64,000 nucleotides of DNA from assembly GCA_963805505.1 (NCBI GenBank), contig CAWDUP010000002.1:248001-312000 (forward strand), read 5' to 3'. The position numbers and the translations under genes were made by a program. Positions 15,137-24,864 of the stretch are shown here, piece by piece. The stretch's first letter is position 1; each line of letters starts with the position of its first letter. Source of the stretch: JANPBY01 sp963805505 (GTDB taxonomy: Bacteria > Actinomycetota > Actinomycetes > DATJPE01). The notes beneath the pieces were generated by a model, which had not been told where the DNA came from, ran no database searches, and was given only the letters and a program-made list of their open reading frames with translations.

Positions 15137-16711
15137 CTACTCCCACTCGATCGTGCCGGGCGGCTTGCTGGTGACGTCCAGGACGACGCGATTGATCTGC
15201 CGCACCTCGTTGGTGATCCGCGTCGAGATGGTGGCCAAGACGTCGTACGGCACCCGCGACCAGTCGGCCGTCATGGCGTCCTCGGATGACACCGGGCGCA
15301 AGACCACCGGATGACCATACGTCCGACCGTCTCCTTGGACCCCGACAGATCTGACGTCGGCCAGCAGCACCACCGGGCACTGCCAGATGTCGCGGTCGAG
15401 CCCCGCCTTGGACAGTTCCTCGCGAGCGATCGCATCGGCCTCGCGGAGGATGTCGAGCCGTTCACCGGTCACCTCGCCGATGATCCGGATCCCCAGACCA
15501 GGACCTGGGAACGGCTGCCGCCACACGATCCCCTCCGGCAGACCGAGCTCGAGCCCGACAGCCCGTACCTCGTCCTTGAACAGCGCCCGCAGCGGCTCGA
15601 CGAGCGCGAACTCGAGATCGTCGGGGAGGCCGCCCACGTTGTGGTGACTCTTGATGTTGGCCGTACCGGTGCCGCCTCCGGACTCGACGACGTCGGGATA
15701 GAGCGTGCCCTGCACGAGAAAATCAACGCTCTCCCCCGCCTGACCCGCCTCCTCAACCACCTCGCGAGCGGCCTGCTCGAAGACGCGGATGAACTCGCGG
15801 CCGATGACCTTTCGCTTCTCCTCCGGATCGGTGACGCCAGCAAGTGCCTCGAGGAAGCGGTCCTGGGCGTCGACGACCTTCAGCCGGATGCCGGTGGCGG
15901 CGACGTAGTCGCGCTCGACCTGCTCGGCCTCGCCCTGGCGAAGCAAGCCGTGATCGACGAAGACGCAGGTCAGCTGGTCGCCGACGGCCCGGTGCACCAG
16001 CGCCGCGGCGACCGCCGAGTCGACGCCGCCAGACAGCCCGCAGATGACCCGCTTACCGCCCACCTGGGCCTGGATCCGCTCGACCTGCTCCTCCACGATG
16101 CCGGCGGGCGTCCAGGTCGGCTCAAGGCCCGCGACGTCGTACAAGAAGTGCTCGAGGACGGCTTGGCCATGGGCCGTGTGCAGCACCTCCGGATGGAACT
16201 GCACACCAGCGTGCCGGCGAGTGAGATCCTCGAAAGCAGCCACCGCTGCACCGGCCGTCGTCGCCGTCACGGTGAATCCTTCCGGCGCCTCGGCCACCGA
16301 GTCGCCGTGCGACATCCACACCGTCTGCGTCGGAGGCAGGCCGGCGAAGATCGCCGAGTCGGTCGCCGTGACCGTGAGCGGTGTTGCCCCGAACTCCGAG
16401 AGGCCGGTCTGCTCGACCCGACCGCCCAGCGCAAGGGCCATCGCCTGGTGGCCGTAGCAGATCCCGAAGGCCGGCACTCCCGACTCGAAGAGAGCGGGAT
16501 CGACGCGGGGGGCGCCCTGGGCATAGACCGACGACGGTCCTCCGGACAAGATCACCGCGGCCGGACGCCGAGCCAGGATCTCCTCGACCGGGGTCGTGGA
16601 GGGGATCACCTCGCTGTAGACCCTCGCCTCGCGGACCCTTCGGGCGATCAGCTGGGCATACTGCGCCCCGAAGTCGAGGACGAGCACCGGCTGCAGTGGG
16701 GCGTCATTCAC
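15137..16711 (-). CDS. guaA: GMP synthase (glutamine-hydrolysing)
   Basis: A 524-residue GMP synthase that aminates XMP to GMP, using glutamine and ATP. The class I glutaminase domain (about 8-195) has the nucleophile cysteine in FGICYGHQAMA and the His/Glu pair in VQFHPEVLHT. The ATP-pyrophosphatase domain has the P-loop ICGLSGGVDSAVAAALVHR. The dimerisation domain ends PPGTIEWE, as in the family. The length is typical. It is divergent from the ABC exporter gene with only 41 bp between starts. guaB and guaB3, 6 kb away, supply the preceding step. Confidence 0.98.
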   Translation of the reverse strand: MNDAPLQPVLVLDFGAQYAQLIARRVREARVYSEVIPSTTPVEEILARRPAAVILSGGPSSVYAQGAPRVDPALFESGVPAFGICYGHQAMALALGGRVEQTGLSEFGATPLTVTATDSAIFAGLPPTQTVWMSHGDSVAEAPEGFTVTATTAGAAVAAFEDLTRRHAGVQFHPEVLHTAHGQAVLEHFLYDVAGLEPTWTPAGIVEEQVERIQAQVGGKRVICGLSGGVDSAVAAALVHRAVGDQLTCVFVDHGLLRQGEAEQVERDYVAATGIRLKVVDAQDRFLEALAGVTDPEEKRKVIGREFIRVFEQAAREVVEEAGQAGESVDFLVQGTLYPDVVESGGGTGTANIKSHHNVGGLPDDLEFALVEPLRALFKDEVRAVGLELGLPEGIVWRQPFPGPGLGIRIIGEVTGERLDILREADAIAREELSKAGLDRDIWQCPVVLLADVRSVGVQGDGRTYGHPVVLRPVSSEDAMTADWSRVPYDVLATISTRITNEVRQINRVVLDVTSKPPGTIEWE

Positions 16712-16752
16712 GGGCTCAGGCTATCGGGACGGGGCCGTACCATGAACGCCTC

Positions 16753-18604
16753 GTGACCACCTCCCGCGCCCTGCCCGCCGGGCGCCCGGACGAGGGCGCC
16801 AGGGCGCACCACGACGTCACCGATCACCAGGCCCATCCGCTGCGCAGGCTCTGGCAGTACGGCACCCGCTATCGCCGTCGCATCGTGATGGCGACGCTGT
16901 GGACCACGCTCAACAAGATCGCCGACGTGTTCCCCGAGCTGCTCATCGGAGCGGCCGTCGACGTGATCGTCCAAGGCAAGGACTCCTTCGTCGCGCAGGT
17001 CTTCGGGGTGGAGGGCACCTTCGACCAGCTGCTGATCCTGGCGGGCATCAACGCCGTCGTCTGGATCGTCGAGTCGATCACCGACTATCTGTCGGCCACC
17101 CGGTGGCGGCGGCTCGCCCAATCCGTCCAGCACGATCTGCGCACCGATGCCTACAACCACCTCCAGAGCCTCGAGGTCTCCTGGTTCGAGGACACCACGA
17201 GTGGCGGGTTGTTGGCGGTCCTCAACGACGACGTCAACCAGCTCGAGCGGTTCCTCGACACCGGGGCCGAGACGATCATCCAGTTGTTCTGGAACGTCAT
17301 CCTGGTCGGTGCGGTCTTCTTCTTCGTGTCCTGGCAGCTGGCCATCGTGGCGTTCATGCCGATCCCGATCATCGTGGTCGGCTCGCTGCGCTATCAACGG
17401 CGTCTCGAGCCGCTCTACACCGTGGTGCGGGAACGGGTCGCAGAACTGTCCGCCACCTTGTCGGCCAACCTGGGCGGCATCACCACGATCAAGGCATTCG
17501 CCGCCGAGCGCCGAGAGTCCGAGCGGCTCGAGGCCGTGTCGACGGACTATCTCGAGGCCAACAGCGCCGCGATCCGCTTCAGCTCTGCCTTCGGGCCGAT
17601 CATCCGTATGGCGATCCTCGCCGGCTTCACCGCCACCCTCCTGATCGGTGGATACTTCGCCATCCAGGGCACCCTCGCGGTGGGGCTGTTCTCGGTGCTG
17701 GTCTTCATGACCCAGCGGCTGCTGTGGCCGCTCACCGACCTCGGCCAGACTCTCGACCTCTACCAGCGAGGGATGGCCTCGACCCGGCGCATCCTCGACC
17801 TGCTCGACGTCGAGCCGAAGATGCAGCCCGGCGCCGCCGCTCTCCCGCGTCCGGTGCGCGGGGACGTGGAGCTGCGCTCGGTCCGATTCGGCTACGCCTC
17901 CGGCCGCGGATGTCCTGCGCGGGATCGATCTGCGGGTCCCAGCCGGCGAGACGCACGCCATCGTTGGTTCGACGGGCGCCGGAAAGTCGACGCTTGTGCG
18001 ACTCCTGCTTCGCTTCCACGACGCCCGGTCCGGGTCGGTGTGCATCGACGGGCACGACGTACGGGCGCTCACCTACACCTCGTTGCGCGGATCCATCGGC
18101 TACGTCGCCCAGGACGTCTTTCTCTTCCACGGCACGGTGCGCGACAACATCGCGTACGGCCGCCCGGACGCGTCCGACTCGGACATCGAGGAAGCGGCCC
18201 GGCTCGCGGAAGCGCACGACTTCGTCCTCGGCCTTCCCAACGGCTACGACACTGTCGTCGGCGAACGTGGGGTCAAGCTGTCCGGTGGCCAGCGCCAGCG
18301 GCTGTCGATCGCTCGAGCGATCCTCCTGGACCCCGCCGTGCTGCTGCTCGACGAGGCCACGTCGGCAGTGGACAACGAGACCGAAGCGGCGATCCAGCGC
18401 TCCCTCGCGCGAGTCGGTGAGGGACGGACGGTCGTCGTCATCGCGCACCGGCTCTCTACGGTCCGCGAGGCGGACCGGATCTGGGTCCTCGAGCACGGCG
18501 AGATCGCCGAGGCCGGTACGCACGACGAGCTCGTCGCGGCGGGCGGGATCTACGCCGCCCTGTGGCGCGTACAGACCGGCGACGCCGTCCACCGGACCCA
18601 CTGA
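16753..18604 (+). pseudogene. ABC exporter (TMD-NBD), broken by a +1 frameshift
   Basis: A full-length ABC exporter in two frames. The first frame gives an N-terminal tail, six membrane spans and the start of the ATPase domain up to VRFGYAS at about 17900. It then reads out of phase to a stop at 18418-18420. The second frame resumes at AADVLRGIDLRVPAGE (from 17903), with Walker A GSTGAGKST, signature LSGGQRQR, Walker B VLLLDEATSAVD and switch His in VVVIAHRLST. It ends at 18604. The shift lies within 17896-17903 (CCTCCGGCC), so one extra base explains it. GTG 16753 is the start; TACCAT just upstream could be a -10. Either a real pseudogene or a read error. Confidence 0.85.
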
Positions 18605-18673
18605 CGATTCGGCGAGGTCAGCCCGAAAACTGATTGGAGTTCCGGGGGTGGCGCCGCGTACCGTGGGTCAGCC

Positions 18674-20404
18674 ATGGCCTTGCTGAAGAACATCCCCCGC
18701 AGCGAGCCGGGAATCCCGGATTTGCGCGGCGTGTGGCCGTTCTTGAGCTGGATCGCCCGGGCGCAGTGGCGCACCCTGGCCCTCGGGATCACCTGGGGCA
18801 TCATCTGGATGCTGGCCGCGGCGGCCGTGCCCATCGGTCTTGGGCGCGGAATCACCGCGATCTCGAACGACGACATGACGATGGTCGGGGTCTGGTCGGC
18901 CGTCGTCCTGGTCCTGGGCATCATCTCCGCTGCCTCCGGGATGCTGCGACACCAGATGGCGGTCGCCAACTGGATCGGGGCCGCCTCGCGGATCCAGCAG
19001 CTGGTAGCGCGACAGGCCGCGGACCTCGGGGGTGACCTGCCCAAGCAGGTCGCCACCGGTGAGGTCGTGGCGGTCAGCGCCAGCGACGTCGAGCGCATCG
19101 GCAGTGCCTTCGATGTGACGGCCAGGATGGCCGGGGCCGTCGTCTCCTACGTCGTCGTAGCACTCGTCATGGTCGTCGTGTCCCCGACCCTCGGTCTGGT
19201 GGTCATCATCGGCGTGCCGCTGACCGCCCTGGCGATCACTCCCCTGGTGCGGCCGCTCGAGCGGCGCGAAACGGCCCAACGGGCGCGGTTCGGAGAGACC
19301 ACCGAGCTGGCGGCCGACACCGTCGCGGGATTGCGGGTCCTGCGTGGGATCGGTGGCGAGGACCTGTTCTTGACCAGGTTCAACACCAAGTCGAACGAGG
19401 TCCGGCAGGCGGCCGTCCGGACGGCTCGGATCCGCTCGTTGCTCGACGCCTTGCAGGTGGCCCTGCCGGGAGCATTTCTGGTCGCCGTGACGTGGCTCGG
19501 CGCCCAGCTGGCCATCAGCGGCGAGCTCTCGCCGGGGCAGCTCGTGACGTTCTACGGCTTCGCTGCGTTCCTGGTGATGCCACTGCGCACTGTCACGGAG
19601 ACCGCCCACAAGTGGACTGCTGCTCGGGTGGCCGCCCGTCGAGTGATCGCCGTCTTGTCGCTGCAGCGCGAGCACGCCGAGAGTGCCGCGCCCGTGGACG
19701 AGCCACCCGAGGGCGACCTGGTCGACCATGCGAGCGGGCTGACGGTCACGGCCGGCAGGTTCACCGCACTCGTCTCGGCCGAGCCGCACGACTCGACGGC
19801 CGTTCTCGAGCGGCTCGGCGGATACGTCCCGGGCAACGTCACCGTCGGAGGCGTGCAGCTGGCGGACCTTTCTCGAGAGGCAGTTCGTCGGTTGATCCTG
19901 GTCCAGGACAAGGACCCCATCGTGTTCGCCGGCACGCTCGCGGAGCTGTTCGACGTGCCGTCGTCTGGTCGAGTCTCGGCGGCCGAAGCGATCGCGTCCT
20001 CGGACTCCGAGGAGATCATCGAGGGGCTGCCCGAGGGGCTGAGCTCCGAGCTTCCTGAGCGCGGCCGGACCCTGTCCGGCGGACAGCGGCAACGCATCGC
20101 GCTGGCGAGGTCGTTGGTGAGCGATCCTCGCTTCCTGCTTCTCGACGAGCCGACCTCGGCCGTCGATGCCCACACCGAGGTACGCATCGCCGAACGGTTC
20201 GACGGCGGGCGGGCCGGTCGAGCCACCCTGATCGCGACCACGAGCCCGTTGCTGCTGGACCATGCCGACGTCGTGGCGCTGTTGCATGACGGATTGGTCA
20301 TCGCCACGGGCCGACACCGCGACCTCTTGCGCACCGAGCCGCGCTATCGCTCGGTCGTGCTCCGCGACGACGAGTCTCTGGCTGCAGTTGGGAGTGAGCA
20401 GTGA
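18674..20404 (+). CDS. ABC exporter half, degenerate Walker A but intact signature motif
   Basis: A 576-residue TMD-NBD protein with six predicted spans in residues 30-320. In its ATPase domain the Walker A position reads VSAEPHDST (about 367-375), lacking the GxxGxGKS/T lysine loop. The switch histidine is replaced (ATTSP, T522). The signature LSGGQ (467-471) and Walker B FLLLDE (487-492) are intact. It overlaps the next exporter half by 4 bp (GTGA), so the two should form a heterodimer. In that dimer this subunit gives the working signature to its partner's site. The substrate is unknown. Confidence 0.93.
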   Translation: MALLKNIPRSEPGIPDLRGVWPFLSWIARAQWRTLALGITWGIIWMLAAAAVPIGLGRGITAISNDDMTMVGVWSAVVLVLGIISAASGMLRHQMAVANWIGAASRIQQLVARQAADLGGDLPKQVATGEVVAVSASDVERIGSAFDVTARMAGAVVSYVVVALVMVVVSPTLGLVVIIGVPLTALAITPLVRPLERRETAQRARFGETTELAADTVAGLRVLRGIGGEDLFLTRFNTKSNEVRQAAVRTARIRSLLDALQVALPGAFLVAVTWLGAQLAISGELSPGQLVTFYGFAAFLVMPLRTVTETAHKWTAARVAARRVIAVLSLQREHAESAAPVDEPPEGDLVDHASGLTVTAGRFTALVSAEPHDSTAVLERLGGYVPGNVTVGGVQLADLSREAVRRLILVQDKDPIVFAGTLAELFDVPSSGRVSAAEAIASSDSEEIIEGLPEGLSSELPERGRTLSGGQRQRIALARSLVSDPRFLLLDEPTSAVDAHTEVRIAERFDGGRAGRATLIATTSPLLLDHADVVALLHDGLVIATGRHRDLLRTEPRYRSVVLRDDESLAAVGSEQ

Positions 20405-22179
20405 ACACGCCCGAGACCTACGACTCCGTACTGCGCCAGAACAGCCAGCTCCCCGTGTCGGGGCCACCGGCCGTACGCAAGCACGTCGCGGGTCTGCTCC
20501 GCCGGCACAGGGGCACCTTCGCCGCCGTGATCGCGCTCAACTCCATCGCTGCGCTGGCCGCACTGGTCGGTCCGCAGGTGCTCGGTCAGATCGTCCAGGG
20601 AGTGACCCACGGGATCACGTCGAGTCGGGTCAACACCCTGTCGCTGATCTTCCTCGCCGCATTGGCCGTGCAGACCATCTTCACCCGCTCAGCGCGGCTG
20701 CGCGCCGCCATCCTCGGTGAATCGATCCTGGCCGATCTCCGCGAAGACCTCGTCAAGCGGGCCGTTGGTCTGCCGCTCGGCGTCGTGGAGCGCGCAGGCA
20801 CCGGCGACCTCGTCAGCCGGGCCACGACCGACGTGGACCGGCTGGCCTGGGCCGTTCGCATGGCCGTGCCCGAGATGACCATCGCGGGCGTCACAGCCCT
20901 GCTCGTGGGTGGTGCGTTGATCTTCACAGCACCGCCGCTCGCGCTGGCCTGGCTGCTGGCCGTCCCCCCGATCGTCATCGTGACCCGCTGGTATTTCAAG
21001 CGCGCACCGCTTGCGTACCGCGCCGAGACCACCACCTACACGATGGTCAACGCGGCCATCGCCGAGACCGTTGACGGCGGTCGCACCGTCGAGGCCTACC
21101 GGCTCGGACCCGAGCGCGTCCGGATCACCGACGAGCGGATCAAGCGCTGGGTCAGCTGGGAGCGCTACACCCTGTGGCTGCGCGTCCACTACTTCCCGAC
21201 CATCGAGATCTCGTACTTCTTGCCCACGGCAGGGGTGCTGTTCCTGGGCGGAATCTTCTACATCAACGGCACGGTCACGTTGGCCCAGGTCACGGCCTCG
21301 GTGCTCTACACGCAGATGCTCGTCGAACCGATCGACATCCTGCTGTCTTGGATGGACGAGCTGCAAAGCGGCCAGGCCTCGTTGGCCCGGCTGGTCGGCG
21401 TCCACGAGATCCCAGACCCCGAGGTCGACGAGGACACCGAACCCGCCTCGCAGGAGATCGAGGCGCGCGATGTCCGATTCGCCTACCGCGAGGGTCGCGA
21501 CGTGCTGCACGGCCTGGACTTCGACGTCGAACCCGGCACTCGGGTCGCGATCGTCGGCCCCTCAGGTGCGGGAAAGTCGACCTTGGGTCGGCTGCTCGCA
21601 GGGATCCACGGCCCCCGGACGGGGAGAGTCGACATGGGTGGAGTGGCCCTGTCGCGCCTCCCGGTCGAGACCGTGCGCCAGCACGTGGCGCTGGTCACCC
21701 AGGAACATCACGTCTTCGTCGGGTCGCTGCGCGACAACCTTCGACTGGCTCGCCCGGACGCTGATGACGAAACGATCCTGGTGGCCCTTGAAGCCGTCGA
21801 CGCTCGCCAATGGGCCGAGGCGCTGCCCGATGGGCTCGACACCACGGTCGGGGGCGGGTCGCACAAGCTCACACCCGCGCAGGCCCAGCAGGTCGCCCTG
21901 GCCCGGCTGGTCCTCGCCGACCCCCACACGCTGGTCCTCGACGAGGCGACCTCGCTGCTGGACCCACGCGCTGCTCGGCATCTCGAGCGTTCGCTCGCCG
22001 CCGTCCTGCATGGCCGTACCGTCGTTGCCATCGCCCACCGCCTGCACACCGCGCACGACGCCGATGTTGTCGCGGTGGTGGAGGACGGAAAGGTCAGCGA
22101 GTACGGCACGCATGACGACCTGGTGTCGGCCAACGGTCCCTACGCGGAGCTGTGGCGGTCCTGGACCGACGAACCCTGA
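20401..22179 (+). CDS. ABC exporter half, intact Walker A but degenerate signature motif
   Basis: A 592-residue TMD-NBD protein with six spans in residues 38-330. Walker A is canonical (GPSGAGKST, 386-394), Walker B is LVLDE (511-515) and the switch His H546 is present. The signature motif reads LTPAQ (490-494) instead of LSGGQ. That exactly complements the upstream partner, which lacks Walker A and the switch His but keeps LSGGQ. The heterodimer would thus have one working ATP site, built from this Walker A and the partner LSGGQ, and one wholly degenerate site. Known heterodimeric exporters such as TM287/288 share this asymmetry. It meets guaB3 tail to tail. Confidence 0.94.
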   Translation: MNTPETYDSVLRQNSQLPVSGPPAVRKHVAGLLRRHRGTFAAVIALNSIAALAALVGPQVLGQIVQGVTHGITSSRVNTLSLIFLAALAVQTIFTRSARLRAAILGESILADLREDLVKRAVGLPLGVVERAGTGDLVSRATTDVDRLAWAVRMAVPEMTIAGVTALLVGGALIFTAPPLALAWLLAVPPIVIVTRWYFKRAPLAYRAETTTYTMVNAAIAETVDGGRTVEAYRLGPERVRITDERIKRWVSWERYTLWLRVHYFPTIEISYFLPTAGVLFLGGIFYINGTVTLAQVTASVLYTQMLVEPIDILLSWMDELQSGQASLARLVGVHEIPDPEVDEDTEPASQEIEARDVRFAYREGRDVLHGLDFDVEPGTRVAIVGPSGAGKSTLGRLLAGIHGPRTGRVDMGGVALSRLPVETVRQHVALVTQEHHVFVGSLRDNLRLARPDADDETILVALEAVDARQWAEALPDGLDTTVGGGSHKLTPAQAQQVALARLVLADPHTLVLDEATSLLDPRAARHLERSLAAVLHGRTVVAIAHRLHTAHDADVVAVVEDGKVSEYGTHDDLVSANGPYAELWRSWTDEP

Positions 22180-22206
22180 CCTAGGCCGCACACCTCAGCG
22201 TCAGCT

Positions 22207-23325
22207 TCAGGGGGAGGTACCGGTGACCGTGACCTCGACCCGCTGGAACTCCTTGAGGTCGGAATAGCCAGTGGTCGCCATCGCCCGACGAAGCGCACCG
22301 AAAAGGTTCATCGACCCGTCCGGCGTCCGCCCTGGACCGAGCAGGATCTCGGCGAGGGTGCCGATGGTGCCCACCTGGACACGTTCGCCGCGAGGCAGCA
22401 ACGCGTGGTGCGCCTCCGACCCCCAGTGCCAGCCGCGCCCAGGAGCCTCGACCGCCCGAGCCAACGGAGAGCCCATCATCACGGCATCGGCACCGCAGGC
22501 GACCGCCTTGGCGATGTCACCGGATTTGCCGACTCCGCCGTCGGCGATGACGTGCACGTACCGTCCGCCAGACTCGTCCATGTAGTCGCGCCGTGCCGCG
22601 GCGACGTCGGCCACCGCCGAGGCCATGGGCACCTGGACGCCGAGCACGTCTCGCGTGGTGTGCGCAGCACCTCCACCGAAGCCGACGAGCACACCGGCAG
22701 CGCCTGTACGCATCAGATGCAGCGCCGCTGTGTAGGTGGCGCACCCACCGACGACCACGGGGACGTCGAGCTCGTAGATGAACTGCTTGAGGTTGAGCGG
22801 CTCCGCCTCTCCGGAGACGTGCTCGGCGGAGACCGTGGTTCCGCGGATGACGAAAAGGTCCACGCCCGCGTCGACAACGGTCTTCCACAAACTGGCGGTT
22901 CGGCCCGGGGACAGCGCCGCAGCGGTCGTCACGCCGGCGGCGCGAACCTCAGCGATCCGCGCGGCGATCAGGTCAGGCTTGATCGCCTCGGCGTACAGCT
23001 CCTGCATGCGTGCCGTGACCCGTTCTGCCGGCAGCTCGGCGATCTCATCCAGCAACGGCTGGGGGTCGTCGTAGCGAAACCACAGACCCTCGAGGTTGAG
23101 CACCCCGACTCCGCCCAACCGGCCGATCGCGATGGCGGTCTCCGGAGAGACCACGGAATCCATCGGAGCGGCCAGCATCGGCAGCTCGATGCGATAGGCG
23201 TCGATCTGCCACGCGATGGAGACTTCCTGCGGATCGCGGGTGCGGCGGCTCGGCACGATCGCGACGTCGTCGAACGCGTACGCCTGCCGGCCCCGCTTGC
23301 CTCGACCGATCTCGATCTCGGTCAT
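22207..23325 (-). CDS. guaB3: GuaB3-family IMP dehydrogenase-related protein
   Basis: A 372-residue TIM-barrel protein of the IMPDH/GMP reductase superfamily, the GuaB3 type found beside guaB in actinobacteria. It has the phosphate and substrate strands (LPMLAAPMDSVVSP, HVIADGGVGKSGDIAKA) but no CBS domains. The loop that holds the catalytic cysteine in IMPDH reads GFGGGAAHTTRDV here, with no Cys. It is therefore unlikely to act as a standard IMPDH. Its ATG overlaps the guaB stop (ATGA, 23322-23325), implying coupled expression. A regulatory or altered purine-nucleotide role is plausible but not shown. Confidence 0.93.
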   Translation of the reverse strand: MTEIEIGRGKRGRQAYAFDDVAIVPSRRTRDPQEVSIAWQIDAYRIELPMLAAPMDSVVSPETAIAIGRLGGVGVLNLEGLWFRYDDPQPLLDEIAELPAERVTARMQELYAEAIKPDLIAARIAEVRAAGVTTAAALSPGRTASLWKTVVDAGVDLFVIRGTTVSAEHVSGEAEPLNLKQFIYELDVPVVVGGCATYTAALHLMRTGAAGVLVGFGGGAAHTTRDVLGVQVPMASAVADVAAARRDYMDESGGRYVHVIADGGVGKSGDIAKAVACGADAVMMGSPLARAVEAPGRGWHWGSEAHHALLPRGERVQVGTIGTLAEILLGPGRTPDGSMNLFGALRRAMATTGYSDLKEFQRVEVTVTGTSP

Positions 23326-24839
23326 CCGCGGGCGTCGTAGTTGGGGGCTTCGGCGATCATCGCGATGTCGTGCGGGTGGCTCTCTTGCAAGCTGGCGGAA
23401 GTGATCCGGATGAACCGGCCCTTGGTCTGGAGCTCTGGCACGGTCCGCGCCCCCACGTAGAACATCGACTGGCGAAGGCCGCCGATCAGCTGGTGGGCCA
23501 CGGCCGAGAGCGGGCCACGATAAGCGACCCGGCCCTCGATCCCTTCCGGAACGATCTTGTCGTCGCTGTCCACCTCGGCCTGGAAGTAGCGGTCCTTGGA
23601 GTAGGACTTCTTGCCGCGCGAGGACATCGCGCCCAGCGAGCCCATGCCCCGATAGGACTTGTACTGCTTGCCGTTGACGAAGACGATCTCACCTGGACTC
23701 TCGTCGCAACCGGCCAGGATGGATCCGATCATCACCGAGTCAGCCCCAGCGACCAACGCCTTCGCGATGTCCCCGGAGTACTGCAGGCCGCCGTCAGCAA
23801 TGACCGGGATTCCCGCCGGGCGACAGGCCTGCGACGCCGCGCGTACCGCGGTGATCTGTGGGGCACCGACGCCGGTCACCACCCGCGTGGTGCAGATCGA
23901 GCCTGGACCGAATCCGACCTTGACGGCATCGGCGCCGGCGTCCACGAACGCTTGAGCACCCTCGGTGGTCGCGACGTTTCCTCCGATGACCTGCACGTGA
24001 CGGGTGGCGGGGTCGGCCTTGAGGCGCTGCACCATCTCGAGCAGGAGGCGGACGTGCCCGTGCGCCGTGTCGGCCACCAGCACATCGACACCCGCTTCGA
24101 CCAGGGTCGTGGCCCGCTCCCAGGCCTCGCCGAAGTAGCCGATCGCTGCCGCGACCATCAGCCGACCGTCGGCGTCCTTGCTCGCCTGCGGGAACTGTTC
24201 AGACTTCACGAAGTCCTTGACCGTGATCAGCCCGGTGAGGTGGCCGCCCGCGTCGACGATCGGGAGCCGCTCCCGCTTGTGCTGGCGCAGCAGCAGGGTG
24301 GCTTCCTCTCGCTCGATGCCGTCGTGGCCGGTGATCAGCGGCATCGGTGTCATCACGTCGCTGACAAGCGTCGTAGACCACTCGGCGACCGGAGTGAACC
24401 GCAGGTCACGGTTGGTGACGATGCCGAGCAGCACGTTGTCCTGGTCGACGACAGGAAGGCCTGAGACACGGTATTGCCCGCATCGCTCGTCCAGCTCTTC
24501 GAGCGTCGCCTTGGGGTGGATCGTGATCGGGTTGGAGATCATGCCGGTCTGGGTGCGCTTGACGAGGTCGACCTGATAGGCCTGATCCTCGATCGACAGA
24601 TTTCGGTGCAGGACTCCCAGGCCACCCTGACGGGCCATGGCGATAGCCATCCGGGCCTCGGTGACCGTGTCCATCGCGGCTGAAACGAGCGGGACCCGCA
24701 AAGAGATCTCGCGGGTCAGTCGGGTGCTGGTGTCGACCTCAGCAGGCACCAGGTCGCTCTCGCCGGGCAGCAGCAACACATCATCGAAGGTCAGCGCCAG
24801 AGGGATCTCGTCACGCTGCTGGTCGACTGGGTCCGTCAT
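23322..24839 (-). CDS. guaB: IMP dehydrogenase
   Basis: A 505-residue inosine-5'-monophosphate dehydrogenase that oxidises IMP to XMP with NAD, the committed step to GMP. The barrel opening LTFDDVLLLPGESDLVP is typical. Two CBS domains occupy about 95-215. The catalytic loop GPGSICTTRV holds C316, and the flap ends in the usual QYKSYRGMGSLGAM stretch. It lies 25 bp after a response-regulator gene on the same strand and overlaps guaB3 by 4 bp. The three may be one transcript. Confidence 0.97.
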   Translation of the reverse strand: MTDPVDQQRDEIPLALTFDDVLLLPGESDLVPAEVDTSTRLTREISLRVPLVSAAMDTVTEARMAIAMARQGGLGVLHRNLSIEDQAYQVDLVKRTQTGMISNPITIHPKATLEELDERCGQYRVSGLPVVDQDNVLLGIVTNRDLRFTPVAEWSTTLVSDVMTPMPLITGHDGIEREEATLLLRQHKRERLPIVDAGGHLTGLITVKDFVKSEQFPQASKDADGRLMVAAAIGYFGEAWERATTLVEAGVDVLVADTAHGHVRLLLEMVQRLKADPATRHVQVIGGNVATTEGAQAFVDAGADAVKVGFGPGSICTTRVVTGVGAPQITAVRAASQACRPAGIPVIADGGLQYSGDIAKALVAGADSVMIGSILAGCDESPGEIVFVNGKQYKSYRGMGSLGAMSSRGKKSYSKDRYFQAEVDSDDKIVPEGIEGRVAYRGPLSAVAHQLIGGLRQSMFYVGARTVPELQTKGRFIRITSASLQESHPHDIAMIAEAPNYDARG

Positions 24840-24864
24840 GACCGGAGTCTACCGATGGCCGGAT

